Shown: in pieces, positions 27,464-37,377 of the stretch
Numbering within the stretch: the stretch's first letter is position 1
Layout: each line of letters opens with the position of its first letter
Origin: Formosa agariphila KMM 3901
GTDB lineage: Bacteria; Bacteroidota; Bacteroidia; Flavobacteriales; Flavobacteriaceae
Assembly: GCF_000723205.1 (NCBI RefSeq)
Contig: NZ_HG315671.1
Span: 3,608,001-3,672,000 of the forward strand
Length of the DNA: 64,000 bases
Direction of reading: 5' to 3'
Translations under genes and position numbers: made by a program
The notes under the pieces: model-generated
What the model was told of the DNA's origin: nothing
Database searches by the model: none
Seen by the model: the letters and a program-made list of their open reading frames with translations, nothing else

Positions 27464-29248
27464 TTATTTAAATCCGTATAACGGACCATAATTATCACAT
27501 GCTCTGTAGTCTGCACCTTCTAGTTCTTCTCCAAAAGCAGCCCAAGCACTAGGTCTAAATACGTCGTTTTCATCTACATTATGCATGTTAACTGGAATAC
27601 GTAACATGGCAGCTAATGAAATTAAATCTGCACCAATATGTCCGTGAGAAATAGCACCGTGGTTTGCTCCCCATTTTGCCATTACGGTATACACATCTTT
27701 AAAAGCTCCTTTTCCCGTTGTTCTTGGCACGAACCAAGTTGTTGGCCAAGTTGGATCTGTTCTATCATTTAAAACGTTATGGATATCTTCCGGCAACTCT
27801 ACACTCCATCCTTCCACAAGCTGTAGCACAGGGCCGATACCTTTAATTAGGTTAATTCTACACATTGTTAAAGGCATTGTCGCTTTAGTTAAGAAATTAG
27901 ATGAGAATCCTCCTCCTCTAAAATATTCTACTGTAGCTGGTGGCCATTTGGTGTTATCTAAACATCTTTGTACATCATCTTCTGTAATGTCCCAAAATGG
28001 TTTCATTGTTGGGTTACCTTCCTCGTCTAACTGCTGAGCTGTAGCATCTAAAGTTGTAGAACCAGAATTAATTAAATGAATAATTCCATGCGCTGCTAAA
28101 CCTGTTAATTTTTTACCTGTAACACGTTCTACAGATGCTGCACTCCAATACGTACGTACATCTGAGAATAACTGTGCTTTATTAGTCAATAAGTGACCAA
28201 ACAACATTGAAATGGCATTTAAACAATCGTTTTCTGTTGCGAACGTATACGCTTGACGAATTCCATTCCAGTCGAAAGACGAGTTTAAAATAGACTCTGT
28301 AAAATCTGCATTAGGTTGGTAATCGGTCCATTGACGTTGCCCTTGGAATCCACCCATAATTGCATTTCTACCTTTAGACTCTTCACCAAATCCCATGGCT
28401 TTAAGTTTAGGATTTCCGTTCATTAAATCTTTACAGATTAAAGTCATTTTCACAACTTTCTCCCATTCTTTCTCTTTAACTTCTGCCGATTTTTGCGATT
28501 CTGGACTGTTTCTATCTGGTCCTTCTTTACAATTTTCTTTAGTCCAAGCTAATGCTTTTTTATACTCGTCTTGATCGAAAATATTATGCTCAATACGTCT
28601 TAAAAGTTCAACAGATTCTACGAATTCTGCACGAACGCCTAAATAGTCTTGTAAAAAGTTTACATCGACCATAGATCCTGCAATACCCATAGAGCTATAG
28701 CCTATAGATAAATACGATTTACCTTTCATTTGGGCTACTGCTAAAGCCCCTTTTACAAAACGTAAAATCTTTTCTGATACATCTTCAGGAATCGACTTAT
28801 CTCCTCCATCTTGGACTTCTTTTCCATAAATTCCGAAAGCTGGTAATCCTTTTTGAGAATAGCCTGCTAAAGCGGCAGCTAAGTAAACTGCACCTGGTCG
28901 TTCTGTTCCATTAAATCCCCAAACTGCTTTAGGTGTTAACGGGTCGGTATCCATTACTTCTGTACCATAACACCAACATGGCGTTACTGTTAAAGACACT
29001 TCTACACCTTCTCTTCTAAATTTATCTGCACAAGCTGCTGCATCTGCAACACCTCCAATAGTAGTATCTGCAATTACACACTCTACTTGTTCTCCACTTG
29101 GAAAACGTAAAGTTTCTTCAATTAATTTTGCGGCCGCTTTGGCCATATCCATTGTCTGAACCTCTAAAGATTCTCTTACGCCTAATTCACGTCCATCAAT
29201 CACAGGACGTATCCCAACTTTTGGTAATCTACCTATTAATCTACTCAT
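27464..29248 (-). CDS. fucI: L-fucose isomerase
   Basis: The 594-residue protein matches E. coli FucI (591) along its whole length as I remember that sequence: [72 protein letters not shown] and [14 protein letters not shown]. The Mn-binding residues of the family are retained: Glu in ATENDCLN, Asp in FSDVRTYW and His in GHIGADL. It converts L-fucose (or D-arabinose) to the ketose L-fuculose in the cytoplasm. It lies between the aldolase (19-base gap) and the kinase in the minus-strand half of the fucose regulon. Confidence 0.97.
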   Translation of the reverse strand: MSRLIGRLPKVGIRPVIDGRELGVRESLEVQTMDMAKAAAKLIEETLRFPSGEQVECVIADTTIGGVADAAACADKFRREGVEVSLTVTPCWCYGTEVMDTDPLTPKAVWGFNGTERPGAVYLAAALAGYSQKGLPAFGIYGKEVQDGGDKSIPEDVSEKILRFVKGALAVAQMKGKSYLSIGYSSMGIAGSMVDVNFLQDYLGVRAEFVESVELLRRIEHNIFDQDEYKKALAWTKENCKEGPDRNSPESQKSAEVKEKEWEKVVKMTLICKDLMNGNPKLKAMGFGEESKGRNAIMGGFQGQRQWTDYQPNADFTESILNSSFDWNGIRQAYTFATENDCLNAISMLFGHLLTNKAQLFSDVRTYWSAASVERVTGKKLTGLAAHGIIHLINSGSTTLDATAQQLDEEGNPTMKPFWDITEDDVQRCLDNTKWPPATVEYFRGGGFSSNFLTKATMPLTMCRINLIKGIGPVLQLVEGWSVELPEDIHNVLNDRTDPTWPTTWFVPRTTGKGAFKDVYTVMAKWGANHGAISHGHIGADLISLAAMLRIPVNMHNVDENDVFRPSAWAAFGEELEGADYRACDNYGPLYGFK

Positions 29249-29267
29249 GATCTATAATGCTTTTCTA

Positions 29268-30062
29268 TTATGTAAATTGCTCTAATTCTGTTAACTGATC
29301 GTTAGATAATCCCGCTGGTTGAAATCCTGCAGCCCAACACATCATTAACATTTTTGCTCCTTTATTTGCTACATCTAAAAAGTCCCATGCTTTCATTACA
29401 TCTGGAGCTGTTGCTGTTGCACCATGCTTTTCCCATAACGACACGTTTCTTGTTTTAAATGCTTCCATAGTTACTTCTGCAAGAGCAGCAGTACTGGATA
29501 AAGCATATGGAGTACAGTGAATTCCCTTAGGCACAAATACTTTTACCTCAGGACACATCATCCAAATTTGTCTGTTTAATTCTTCTTCATTATCAAATAA
29601 CTCATGATGACTCATACAGATTAATTCTAATGGATGTGTATGTACAACCGCTAAATTCTCTGGGTGGTGAATCGAATTAAATAAATGGATGCTAGAGTGT
29701 GAAATTAACTCGCATGTTGGTCCAAAATTAGCTTGCTTACCTCCCCAAATTATAGAATATGCAGAAGCATCTTCATTAATATAAAGAATACAAGATACCT
29801 CATCTAACTTATCTACTAAGTCTCTTAGATAGCATCCTGTTCCTGTTATATAAATCACGAAACCGGCAGCGCCTTTAGGAAAATCGAAAGGCACTTCTTC
29901 CCCAATACCTTGAACCTCTTCTTTACTAAAGAAAGAAGTTAAATTCATTGATATATTTCCAGCATTTCTTTCTGCCCATTCACGTTGCCATAAATAACCA
30001 GCAACTTCAGATACTTTTTTTAATTCGTCTTGTACTTCAACAGGAAGTTTTAAAGTCTTCAT
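29268..30062 (-). CDS. rhaD: Class II aldolase, RhaD (rhamnulose-1-phosphate aldolase) type
   Basis: The 264-residue protein resembles RhaD more than FucA: REWAERNAGNISMN, YITGTGCYLRDL, YSIIWGGKQANFGPTCELIS with the catalytic Glu, zinc ligands in VVHTHPLEL and the later EKHGATA, and RQIWMMCPEVKVFVPKG. E. coli FucA is only about 215 residues and lacks the extra N-terminal segment. The reaction splits a ketose-1-phosphate into dihydroxyacetone phosphate and L-lactaldehyde, and both RhaD and FucA yield these products. Because it is first in the operon with fucI, I infer that it serves L-fuculose-1-phosphate here, perhaps also L-rhamnulose-1-phosphate. Confidence 0.88.
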   Translation of the reverse strand: MKTLKLPVEVQDELKKVSEVAGYLWQREWAERNAGNISMNLTSFFSKEEVQGIGEEVPFDFPKGAAGFVIYITGTGCYLRDLVDKLDEVSCILYINEDASAYSIIWGGKQANFGPTCELISHSSIHLFNSIHHPENLAVVHTHPLELICMSHHELFDNEEELNRQIWMMCPEVKVFVPKGIHCTPYALSSTAALAEVTMEAFKTRNVSLWEKHGATATAPDVMKAWDFLDVANKGAKMLMMCWAAGFQPAGLSNDQLTELEQFT

Positions 30063-30088
30063 AATTTTTTAAATAATGATTTATAACA

Positions 30089-30140
30089 CAAAAATAGTTT
30101 CATAGTAGTATTTGAATGATATTTAAAATCTGTATTTTTG
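30089..30140. promoter_or_regulatory. Divergent promoters of the fucose regulon
   Basis: On the plus strand TATTTTTG (30133-30140) matches TAnnTTTG. It has TTTG at 30111-30114, giving an 18-base spacer, and lies 26 bases before the AraC start. On the minus strand TATTTTTG (30096-30089) lies 27 bases before the aldolase start. The two -7 boxes are 36 bases apart, so the promoters overlap and a single bound regulator could control both directions. Confidence 0.6.
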
Positions 30141-30165
30141 TATCTAATTCAAACATTAAGTTTTA

Positions 30166-31062
30166 ATGAAGATTGTAAAAGACATTCAATTAGGAGACCC
30201 TTCTTCAAGCAAACAAAACTTTATTGATTTAAATTTAAAAGTATTGTGTTGTCGCTATTGGCTGCTTGATTTATGGGATTGTCACGATATGGTGTTTCCA
30301 TACTGGCGCTTATATTGGAACAAAAATGAGGGTGGAGAACTTATTCACCGTGATAATATTTTCGAAATGCAACCTGACTGTATTTACATTATACCACCGT
30401 TCACCTCGTTTTCCTCTCGATTTACAAAGAACCATATACACTCTCACGGCATACATGTTAATGGAAAACACATTACAAACCACACCAACGAAAGCCAATA
30501 CGAGCGGTCTTTAATTCATTTATTTATTCACTTTAACCTTGGAATCCCGTTCGACAATGTGTATCCAGGGATTTTAAAAATAGAACTAACAGATTATTTA
30601 AAAGACCGATTAGAATACCTTACAGAACGGTTAAAAATTGAAAACAAAGACTTTAAACTTACATTTAACCTTAAGCTACAAGCCTTTATTAAAGAGGCCT
30701 TAACCAATATTGGTCCAGAATTATGGAAGGCTATAAATATCGACGAACGTGTTTTAAAAGTGATTCGTTACATTGAAATTAACATCAATAAAAAGTTGAG
30801 CAACCCAAAACTGGCATCAATTATTAATATGGCTCCAAATTCTTTTGCTAGACTTTTTAAGTTAGAAATGAATATTACACTCCATAGCTTTATACAGAAT
30901 AGAAAAATTGCGAAGGCTTGCGAATTATTTGAACATACTAACAAATCGATTGAAGAAATTTCGTTTGTTTTAGGCTTCTCAGATCGATTCCATTTTTCAA
31001 GAGTCTTTAAATCGGTTATCGGCTTATCTCCAGCGACATATAAAGACGAAAAATATACATAA
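30166..31062 (+). CDS. AraC-family transcriptional regulator of the fucose regulon
   Basis: The 298-residue protein has an N-terminal beta-rich sensory part (residues about 20-110) and a C-terminal AraC DNA-binding domain: LSNPKLASIINMAPNSFARL as the first helix-turn-helix and SIEEISFVLGFSDRFHFSRV as the second, ending GLSPATYKDEKY. It is transcribed divergently from aldolase-fucI-kinase and lies immediately before aldA-fucP-lutABC, the usual place for a pathway-specific activator. The inducer (fucose, fuculose or lactaldehyde) is unknown. Confidence 0.88.
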   Translation: MKIVKDIQLGDPSSSKQNFIDLNLKVLCCRYWLLDLWDCHDMVFPYWRLYWNKNEGGELIHRDNIFEMQPDCIYIIPPFTSFSSRFTKNHIHSHGIHVNGKHITNHTNESQYERSLIHLFIHFNLGIPFDNVYPGILKIELTDYLKDRLEYLTERLKIENKDFKLTFNLKLQAFIKEALTNIGPELWKAINIDERVLKVIRYIEININKKLSNPKLASIINMAPNSFARLFKLEMNITLHSFIQNRKIAKACELFEHTNKSIEEISFVLGFSDRFHFSRVFKSVIGLSPATYKDEKYT

Positions 31063-31587
31063 TGTCTATTTTTAATTCTTTCACACAAAGCATCCAACCT
31101 AATAAACCACTACACGTTTATTATTAAATTTACCATGCTATTGTTTAGAAAAAAAAGAACACAAACTTGATCTATGTTCTATAATAAACACACCATCTTC
31201 AATAACTAAACAAGAGTTAATGTATTAATTTCAAATTATACACACCCAATAGAAGCACCTCCTGTCTCTAATTAAGTCACACAAAACCTAGTTTACTTCT
31301 TATAATATACATTATTATAAAAACAACATTTAAAAACCATAATTCCACAGTATTTACACAAATAGAAAAGTCGCAAATCCTACGGTATAGCTCAAAAATC
31401 GAACTCAAATCACCTATGTTTAAATTATACATATTATTGATTATTATGGATAAACAATAAAAACTTAATATAATCTAATTTTGGAATGTAAACATTGTCA
31501 ATTTACACAGTATTTAGCTTTATCTTTAAATTAAATACAATTACAAACAAACACTTATTTATTAAACCAGAACTAAAAAAATAGAAC
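31063..31587 (+). promoter_or_regulatory. 525-base leader upstream of aldA with a candidate promoter
   Basis: I found no gene in this very AT-rich gap. The clearest signal is TAATTTTG (31476-31483), a TAnnTTTG -7 box about 105 bases before the aldA start; no good -33 element accompanies it. The length suggests binding sites for the adjacent AraC regulator or a long 5' untranslated region. I saw no recognisable riboswitch. Confidence 0.35.
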
Positions 31588-33027
31588 ATGAAAACATTTG
31601 AACAGTACATAAATGGAAAATTTGTAAAGTCGACCTCGACAGATGTCATTGAAATTTTAAATCCTTGCACCGAAGAAGTTTTATCATTAATGCCTATTGG
31701 AAGTGTTAAAGATGCCGAATTAGCATTAGAAGCTGCTCAAGCATCTCAACATGCATGGAAATCTCTTCCTGCTATTGAGAGAGGTAACTATTTAAATAAA
31801 ATGGCAGATGTTATTCGTGATAATCGCGTGTTTTTAGCAGAAACTTTAGCTGCAGAGCAAGCTAAGGTTATGGGGTTAGCACAAGTTGAAATTGATGTTA
31901 CTGCAGATTATTTTGATTATTATGCTGGTTTTGCAAGACGTATTGAAGGAGAAATTATTCAAAGTGACCGTAGTAAAGAACACATCTTCTTACACAAAGC
32001 ACCAATTGGTGTGGCAGTCGGAATTTTACCTTGGAACTTTCCATTCTTTGTAATGGCTAGAAAAGTTGCAGGGTCTTTAATTACAGGAAATACATGTGTA
32101 ATTAACCCAAGTTCTATTGCACCTAATACCGTAATGGAATTTGCTAAATTAATCGAAAAGATAGGCGTTCCTGCTGGTGTTTTAAATTATGTTTGTGGTA
32201 AAGGTAGTATTGTAGGTAACGCACTTTCATCTAGTCCAATCACAGGTATTATTAGTTTAACTGGTAGTGTTGGTGCTGGACAAATGGTTATGGAAGCAGC
32301 GTCTAAAAATATTACAAAAGTATCGTTAGAATTAGGAGGAAAAGCCCCTGCAATTGTATGTGCAGATGCAAACTTAGAATTAGCCGTTAACGCTGTTGTA
32401 ACCTCAAGAATTACGTTTAGCGGACAAGTATGTAACTGTGCTGAACGTCTTTATGTTGAAGAATCTATTCACGACCAATTTTTAGATATGGTTGCTGAAA
32501 AAATGAAAACTTTAAAAGTTGAAGACGCGTTTTCTAAAAACAATCCAGATATGAGTGCTCTAGTTTCTAAAGCGCAATTAGATAAAGTGACTGAAATGGT
32601 AGAATATGCTAAGAAAGAGGGCGCTGAAGTTATTGTAGGAGGCACTAGAACACCAGGGTTTGATAAAGGGTATTTCTATCAACCAACCTTATTAACTAAT
32701 GTCACTCAAAACATGCAAATTATTCAAGAAGAAGTATTTGGTCCTGTTTTACCCGTGATGAAATTTAGCACACTTGACGAAGCTATTGCATTAGCAAACG
32801 ACTGCGAATTTGGATTAACATCGTCTATCTTCTCAGAAAACTTTAACAAAGTAATGCATGCTGCTGAAGAATTACAGTACGGAGAAACATACATCAATAG
32901 AGAGCACTTTGAAGCGATTCAAGGATTCCATGCAGGTTGGAAAAAATCTGGTATAGGTGGAGCAGATGGTAAGCATGGTATGGAAGAATATCTTCAAACC
33001 AAAGTTATCTACGCGCAGTATAGATAA
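31588..33027 (+). CDS. aldA: Lactaldehyde dehydrogenase (aldehyde dehydrogenase family)
   Basis: The 479-residue protein has the same length and motifs as E. coli AldA. These are the Rossmann region GILPWNFPFFVMARKVA, GSVGAGQ, catalytic Glu248 (LELGGKAP), and catalytic Cys282 in GQVCNCAERLYV, the double-cysteine signature characteristic of AldA. A C-terminal GGADGKHGMEEYLQTK also matches. It oxidises L-lactaldehyde from the aldolase step to L-lactate with NAD, in the cytoplasm. A hairpin separates it from fucP. Confidence 0.92.
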   Translation: MKTFEQYINGKFVKSTSTDVIEILNPCTEEVLSLMPIGSVKDAELALEAAQASQHAWKSLPAIERGNYLNKMADVIRDNRVFLAETLAAEQAKVMGLAQVEIDVTADYFDYYAGFARRIEGEIIQSDRSKEHIFLHKAPIGVAVGILPWNFPFFVMARKVAGSLITGNTCVINPSSIAPNTVMEFAKLIEKIGVPAGVLNYVCGKGSIVGNALSSSPITGIISLTGSVGAGQMVMEAASKNITKVSLELGGKAPAIVCADANLELAVNAVVTSRITFSGQVCNCAERLYVEESIHDQFLDMVAEKMKTLKVEDAFSKNNPDMSALVSKAQLDKVTEMVEYAKKEGAEVIVGGTRTPGFDKGYFYQPTLLTNVTQNMQIIQEEVFGPVLPVMKFSTLDEAIALANDCEFGLTSSIFSENFNKVMHAAEELQYGETYINREHFEAIQGFHAGWKKSGIGGADGKHGMEEYLQTKVIYAQYR

Positions 33028-33048
33028 AAAATAAATGTAATTTTTTTT

Positions 33049-33112
33049 AATAAACACTATCCAACTTTAAGAGAAAATAAGTATCTATAAACGGAATAGT
33101 GTTTATTTTTTT
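33049..33112 (+). terminator. Intrinsic terminator or attenuator between aldA and fucP
   Basis: AATAAACACTAT (33049-33060) pairs perfectly with ATAGTGTTTATT (33096-33107) across a 35-nt loop, and a T tract follows. It ends about 25 bases before the fucP start, so readthrough would be needed to express fucP from the aldA promoter. Confidence 0.6.
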
Positions 33113-33136
33113 ACAACTAACTAAGCTAAAACCACA

Positions 33137-34435
33137 ATGAGTACCCAAGAAAAAATCCCTGTAGTCTCTAAAGACGTCTTAATTCCATTTATAATTATCA
33201 CCTCATTATTTGCGCTTTGGGGTTTTGCTAACGATATCACCAACCCTATGGTTGCTGCATTTGGTACCGTTATGGAAATTTCGACTGCTAAAGCAGCATT
33301 AGTACAACTTGCCTTTTATGGTGGGTATGCCACTATGGCAATTCCTGCTGCATTGTTTGTTAGAAAATACAGTTATAAATCGGGTATACTTTTAGGATTA
33401 ACATTATATGCGGTAGGTGCCTTATTATTTTATCCTGCTGCACAATATGAGGTATTTGGATTCTTCTTAGGATCGCTTTACATCTTAACATTCGGATTAG
33501 CATTTTTAGAAACAACCGCAAACCCGTATATTTTATCGATGGGCGACGAACGCACTGCAACGCAGCGTTTAAATTTAGCACAAGCATTTAACCCAATCGG
33601 TTCACTTTTTGGAATGTTTGTCGCTTCAAAATTCATTCTTGTTGCTTTAGACTCTGACAAAAGAAATGAAGCTGGAGAATTAATTTTCAACACCTTAGAC
33701 GAAGCTCAAAAAGCAGTAATTAGAACTAATGATCTATCAATAATTAGAAATCCTTACGTCATTCTTGGTTTTGTCGTTATAGCCATGCTTGTTATTATTT
33801 CTATAACAAAAATGCCAAACACTAAGAAAGATAATAAACACTCGAGTGCGAAATCATCGTTTCAAAGATTGTTTAAAAACGGAAAATACAAAGAAGGTGT
33901 ACTGGCTCAATTATTCTATGTAGCTGCTCAAATTATGTGTTGGACGTTTATTATTCAATATGCTGGAAACTTAGGAATACCTAAAGCAGAAGCGCAAAAC
34001 TATAATATTATTGCGATGACTATATTTTTAGTAAGTCGTTTTATAAGTACGTTTTTAATGAAGTATATCAACTCTAAAAAACTACTAATGATATTTGCTC
34101 TTTGTGCTATGGCAACCATTTCTGGAGTGATTTTAATTGAAGGTATCATGGGACTATATTTATTGGTGGCAACATCGGCATTTATGTCGCTTATGTTTCC
34201 TACAATTTACGGTATTGCATTAAATGGTTTAGGCGAAGACGACACTGCATTAGGTGCTGCCGGTCTAGTTATGGCAATTGTAGGAGGAGCTTTAATGCCT
34301 ATCTTACAAGGTACATTAATAGATATGGAGAAAATTGGCCCTTTTTCTGGTGTTAATTTCTCTTTCATCCTTCCGTTTATATGCTTTTGTGTAATTGCTG
34401 TTTATGGCTACAGAACACTAAAAGTTTATAAATAA
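33137..34435 (+). CDS. fucP: L-fucose:H+ symporter (MFS, FucP family)
   Basis: The 432-residue protein has about 12 membrane segments. FucP-family signatures are present: LWGFANDITNPMV in TM1, FYGGYATMAIPAAL, LAFLETTANPYILSMG and LNLAQAFNPIGSLFGMF. It carries the sugar across the inner membrane. A close FucP-family alternative is a glucose/galactose transporter, but its place in the fucose regulon favours L-fucose. It is followed 69 bases later by lutA. Confidence 0.92.
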   Translation: MSTQEKIPVVSKDVLIPFIIITSLFALWGFANDITNPMVAAFGTVMEISTAKAALVQLAFYGGYATMAIPAALFVRKYSYKSGILLGLTLYAVGALLFYPAAQYEVFGFFLGSLYILTFGLAFLETTANPYILSMGDERTATQRLNLAQAFNPIGSLFGMFVASKFILVALDSDKRNEAGELIFNTLDEAQKAVIRTNDLSIIRNPYVILGFVVIAMLVIISITKMPNTKKDNKHSSAKSSFQRLFKNGKYKEGVLAQLFYVAAQIMCWTFIIQYAGNLGIPKAEAQNYNIIAMTIFLVSRFISTFLMKYINSKKLLMIFALCAMATISGVILIEGIMGLYLLVATSAFMSLMFPTIYGIALNGLGEDDTALGAAGLVMAIVGGALMPILQGTLIDMEKIGPFSGVNFSFILPFICFCVIAVYGYRTLKVYK

Positions 34436-34504
34436 AAGGTATCCTTAAAAATATTACTTCAATTTGAGATTAAAAAAATTATTAAAAACTCTAAATTCAA
34501 ACTG

Positions 34505-35242
34505 ATGAAAGTAGGCTTATTTATTCCTTGTTATATCAATCAATTATATCCACAAGTAGGAAAAGCCACTCTAGAGCTTTTAGAAAAACTTAAAGTCGAG
34601 GTTGTCTATCCTTCTGGACAAACTTGTTGTGGGCAGCCCATGGCAAATTCCGGATACGAAACGGAATCTGTTGGTGCTTGTAACAATTTTGTAACCAATT
34701 TTAAATACTTCGATTATATAGTAACACCTTCTGGAAGTTGTGCTTACCATGTAAAAAAACATTTCGATGTTATTCCACAAACAGAAGATGTAACCAACGT
34801 TCGTAACAATGTCTACGAGTTATGCGATTTTATATTAAACATCCTTAAAATTAAAGATATTGGGGCTTCATTCCCTTTTAAAGTGGGCGTTCACAAAAGT
34901 TGCCACGGATTAAGAGGACTACGTTTAGGTTCTTGTTCTGAAGTTGTAGGAGAACGGTATTCGTATATTGAAGAATTATTACAACACACCAAAGGCGTAG
35001 AATTAATGCCCTTACAAAGAAGTGATGAATGTTGCGGATTTGGAGGGACTTTTGCTGTTGCCGAAGAAGCCGTTTCTGTTAAAATGGGAAAAGATAAAAT
35101 TAAAGACCATTTAGAAAGCGGTGTCGAAGTTATGACGGCAACAGACACATCTTGTCTCATGCACTTAGAAGGTTTAGTTACTAGAAATAATCAGCCTTTA
35201 AAAATTTTACATATCGCAGAAATTTTAAATAGCAATCTTTAA
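34505..35242 (+). CDS. lutA: L-lactate utilisation protein LutA (CCG-domain Fe-S oxidoreductase subunit)
   Basis: The 245-residue protein has two cysteine-rich CCG domains: CYINQLYPQVGKAT with TCCGQP, and the second CHGLRGLRLGS with DECCGFGGTF. This is the standard LutA/YkgE architecture and length. With LutB and LutC it oxidises L-lactate to pyruvate at the membrane respiratory chain. Its position behind aldA and fucP means that the L-lactate made from L-lactaldehyde can be carried on to pyruvate. Confidence 0.93.
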   Translation: MKVGLFIPCYINQLYPQVGKATLELLEKLKVEVVYPSGQTCCGQPMANSGYETESVGACNNFVTNFKYFDYIVTPSGSCAYHVKKHFDVIPQTEDVTNVRNNVYELCDFILNILKIKDIGASFPFKVGVHKSCHGLRGLRLGSCSEVVGERYSYIEELLQHTKGVELMPLQRSDECCGFGGTFAVAEEAVSVKMGKDKIKDHLESGVEVMTATDTSCLMHLEGLVTRNNQPLKILHIAEILNSNL

Positions 35243-35284
35243 GCTAAAATCCGCACCTCTATTTAGGTTCAAAACACAAAACAA

Positions 35285-36658
35285 ATGAGTCATCCAGAAT
35301 TAGCAAAAATTTTCAATAAAGATGAAAAAAGAGTCGATTGGCACGACAAAGCATTATGGTTTGTTCGTCATAAAAGAGACCTTTCTGTTCATAATGTAAA
35401 AGGCTGGGAATCTTTAAGAGATTTAGGCCACGGAATAAAAGCTCATATGTTATCTAATTTAGATAATTACTTAATAGAATTTGAAACTAATGCTATAAAA
35501 AACGGCATACAAGTACACTGGGCTGCAGATGGCGAAGAACACAACCGTATTGTACACAGCATCATCAAAGAAAACAACGCAAAAAAAGTTGTAAAAAGTA
35601 AATCGATGTTGACAGAAGAATGTCATTTGAATCCGCATTTGGAAGCTGATGGTATTGAAGTTATAGACACCGATTTAGGTGAACGCATTGTACAGTTGGC
35701 AAAGGAACCACCTAGCCATATTGTATTGCCTGCCATACATAAAAACAAACATGAAGTCGATGAATTATTTCAAGAACATCTAGGCACAAAACCCTGTGAT
35801 GGTGACCCGCAGTATTTAACTAGTGAAGCAAGAAAACATTTACGTACAAAATTTATAGAAGCCGACGTCGCCATAACTGGTGTTAATTTTGCTATTGCAG
35901 ACACAGGTGGATTTGTAGTTTGTACAAACGAAGGAAACGCAGATATGGGTGCACATTTAGCTCCTGTACACATTGCTTGTATGGGTGTTGAAAAAATAAT
36001 CCCGAAACAAGAACACTTGGGTGTATTTTTACGTCTTCTAGCAAGAAGCGCAACGGGACAACCTATTACAACCTATTCTTCACACTTTAGAAAACCGAGA
36101 AAAGGTGCCAAAATGCACATTGTTATTGTAGACAATGGCCGTTCTAAACAATTAAGCAGACCTGATTTTAGAGCCTCGTTACACTGTATTCGTTGTGGTG
36201 CATGTATGAACACTTGCCCTATTTACAGACGAAGTGGCGGACACAGTTACGATGCTACCATACCTGGACCTATTGGATCTATACTATCTCCAGGTAAAGA
36301 TTTAACCAAACACAGTTCATTACCATTTGCATCTACGTTATGTGGTTCATGCTCCGATGTGTGTCCAGTTAAAATAGATATCCATTCGCAACTTTATAAA
36401 TGGCGCCAAATCATTACAAAAGAAACACCTCAGCCTTTTGTAAAAGCACAATCCATGAAAATGATGGGACAGATGTTCTCCAAACCATCTCAATTTGAAA
36501 AGGTTGGAAAAGCAGCCCGATGGTCTTTACGAAATTTACCAAAATCTGTTATTAACTCGAAACTCAATGCCTGGGGGAAAGCAAGAGACTTACCTGAAGG
36601 ACCAAAACAAAGTTTTGACCAATGGTACGAAGAGCGCAATAAAAACAAAAAAGACTAA
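35285..36658 (+). CDS. lutB: L-lactate utilisation protein LutB (LUD domain, 4Fe-4S ferredoxin type)
   Basis: The 457-residue protein has an N-terminal LUD-type domain (VKSKSMLTEECHLNPHLEAD, ITGVNFAIADTGGFVVCTNE). Two 4Fe-4S clusters are read from CIRCGACMNTCPIYR and CGSCSDVCPVKI. This is the iron-sulfur electron-transfer subunit of LutABC. The start ATG 35285 is 42 bases after lutA, and lutC begins 3 bases after its stop, so the three form one operon. Confidence 0.94.
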   Translation: MSHPELAKIFNKDEKRVDWHDKALWFVRHKRDLSVHNVKGWESLRDLGHGIKAHMLSNLDNYLIEFETNAIKNGIQVHWAADGEEHNRIVHSIIKENNAKKVVKSKSMLTEECHLNPHLEADGIEVIDTDLGERIVQLAKEPPSHIVLPAIHKNKHEVDELFQEHLGTKPCDGDPQYLTSEARKHLRTKFIEADVAITGVNFAIADTGGFVVCTNEGNADMGAHLAPVHIACMGVEKIIPKQEHLGVFLRLLARSATGQPITTYSSHFRKPRKGAKMHIVIVDNGRSKQLSRPDFRASLHCIRCGACMNTCPIYRRSGGHSYDATIPGPIGSILSPGKDLTKHSSLPFASTLCGSCSDVCPVKIDIHSQLYKWRQIITKETPQPFVKAQSMKMMGQMFSKPSQFEKVGKAARWSLRNLPKSVINSKLNAWGKARDLPEGPKQSFDQWYEERNKNKKD

Positions 36659-36661
36659 GCA

Positions 36662-37255
36662 ATGGGAAGCAGAGAACAAATACTAGCAAAAATAAAATCT
36701 AACAAACCTGAATTAATAGATTTACCTATTATAGACAGTTCTGTTTTTAAGGAAGAAGACTTAGATGTTATTGCTGAATTTATAAAAAAAGTAGAGGTCG
36801 TAGGTGGAAATGTTTTAAAAACAGATTCTAATCAAGATGTTATTACACAAATTGAAGCCACATTTGCAAATCAAAACGTTAGGTATTCTCATTTAGATGA
36901 GACATCGACTTTTAACACCATCAGCTTAGAAAGCATTCAAAATCCGCATGAATTAGAAACCTTAGATACTTTAGTTTTAGAAAGCACATTAGGTGTAGCC
37001 GAAAACGGTGCTGTATGGTTGTCGGACAACGAGATCCCTGTTCGGGTTTTACCTTTTATCACAAAACACTTAGCTATAGTTATTTCTCAAAAAAATATCG
37101 TGGCTTACATGCATGAAGCCTATAAAAAACTATCGGATTCAGAATTAGATTATGGTGTTTTTGTAGCTGGTCCGTCTAAAACCGCAGATATTGAACAATC
37201 TTTAGTTATTGGCGCGCATGGTGCTTTAAGCCTTACTATTTTCTTAAAAGACTAA
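36662..37255 (+). CDS. lutC: L-lactate utilisation protein LutC (LUD domain)
   Basis: The 197-residue protein is a typical LutC/YkgG: GSREQILAKIKSNKP at the N-terminus, LESTLGVAENGAVWL, PFITKHLAIVISQKNIVAYM, and GVFVAGPSKTADIEQSLVIG. It is the third subunit of the L-lactate oxidising complex. It ends the fucose-to-pyruvate plus-strand unit. No clear terminator was found in the 122 bases before the convergent lipoprotein gene. Confidence 0.93.
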   Translation: MGSREQILAKIKSNKPELIDLPIIDSSVFKEEDLDVIAEFIKKVEVVGGNVLKTDSNQDVITQIEATFANQNVRYSHLDETSTFNTISLESIQNPHELETLDTLVLESTLGVAENGAVWLSDNEIPVRVLPFITKHLAIVISQKNIVAYMHEAYKKLSDSELDYGVFVAGPSKTADIEQSLVIGAHGALSLTIFLKD

Positions 37256-37377
37256 TATTCTATTAAATAACTTCTCTTTTAAGAAATAGTCATGCTTCAG
37301 AACACTCAATAAAATGACTAAGCTATAGATATTCCTATGTAACAAAACAGCTTGAAACATTTTCAAACGTACTTCAA

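Noticed and set aside
30768-31097. Minus-strand ORFs inside the AraC, SusC and other genes
   Set aside because: They lie entirely within well-supported genes on the other strand and show no domain or signal features.
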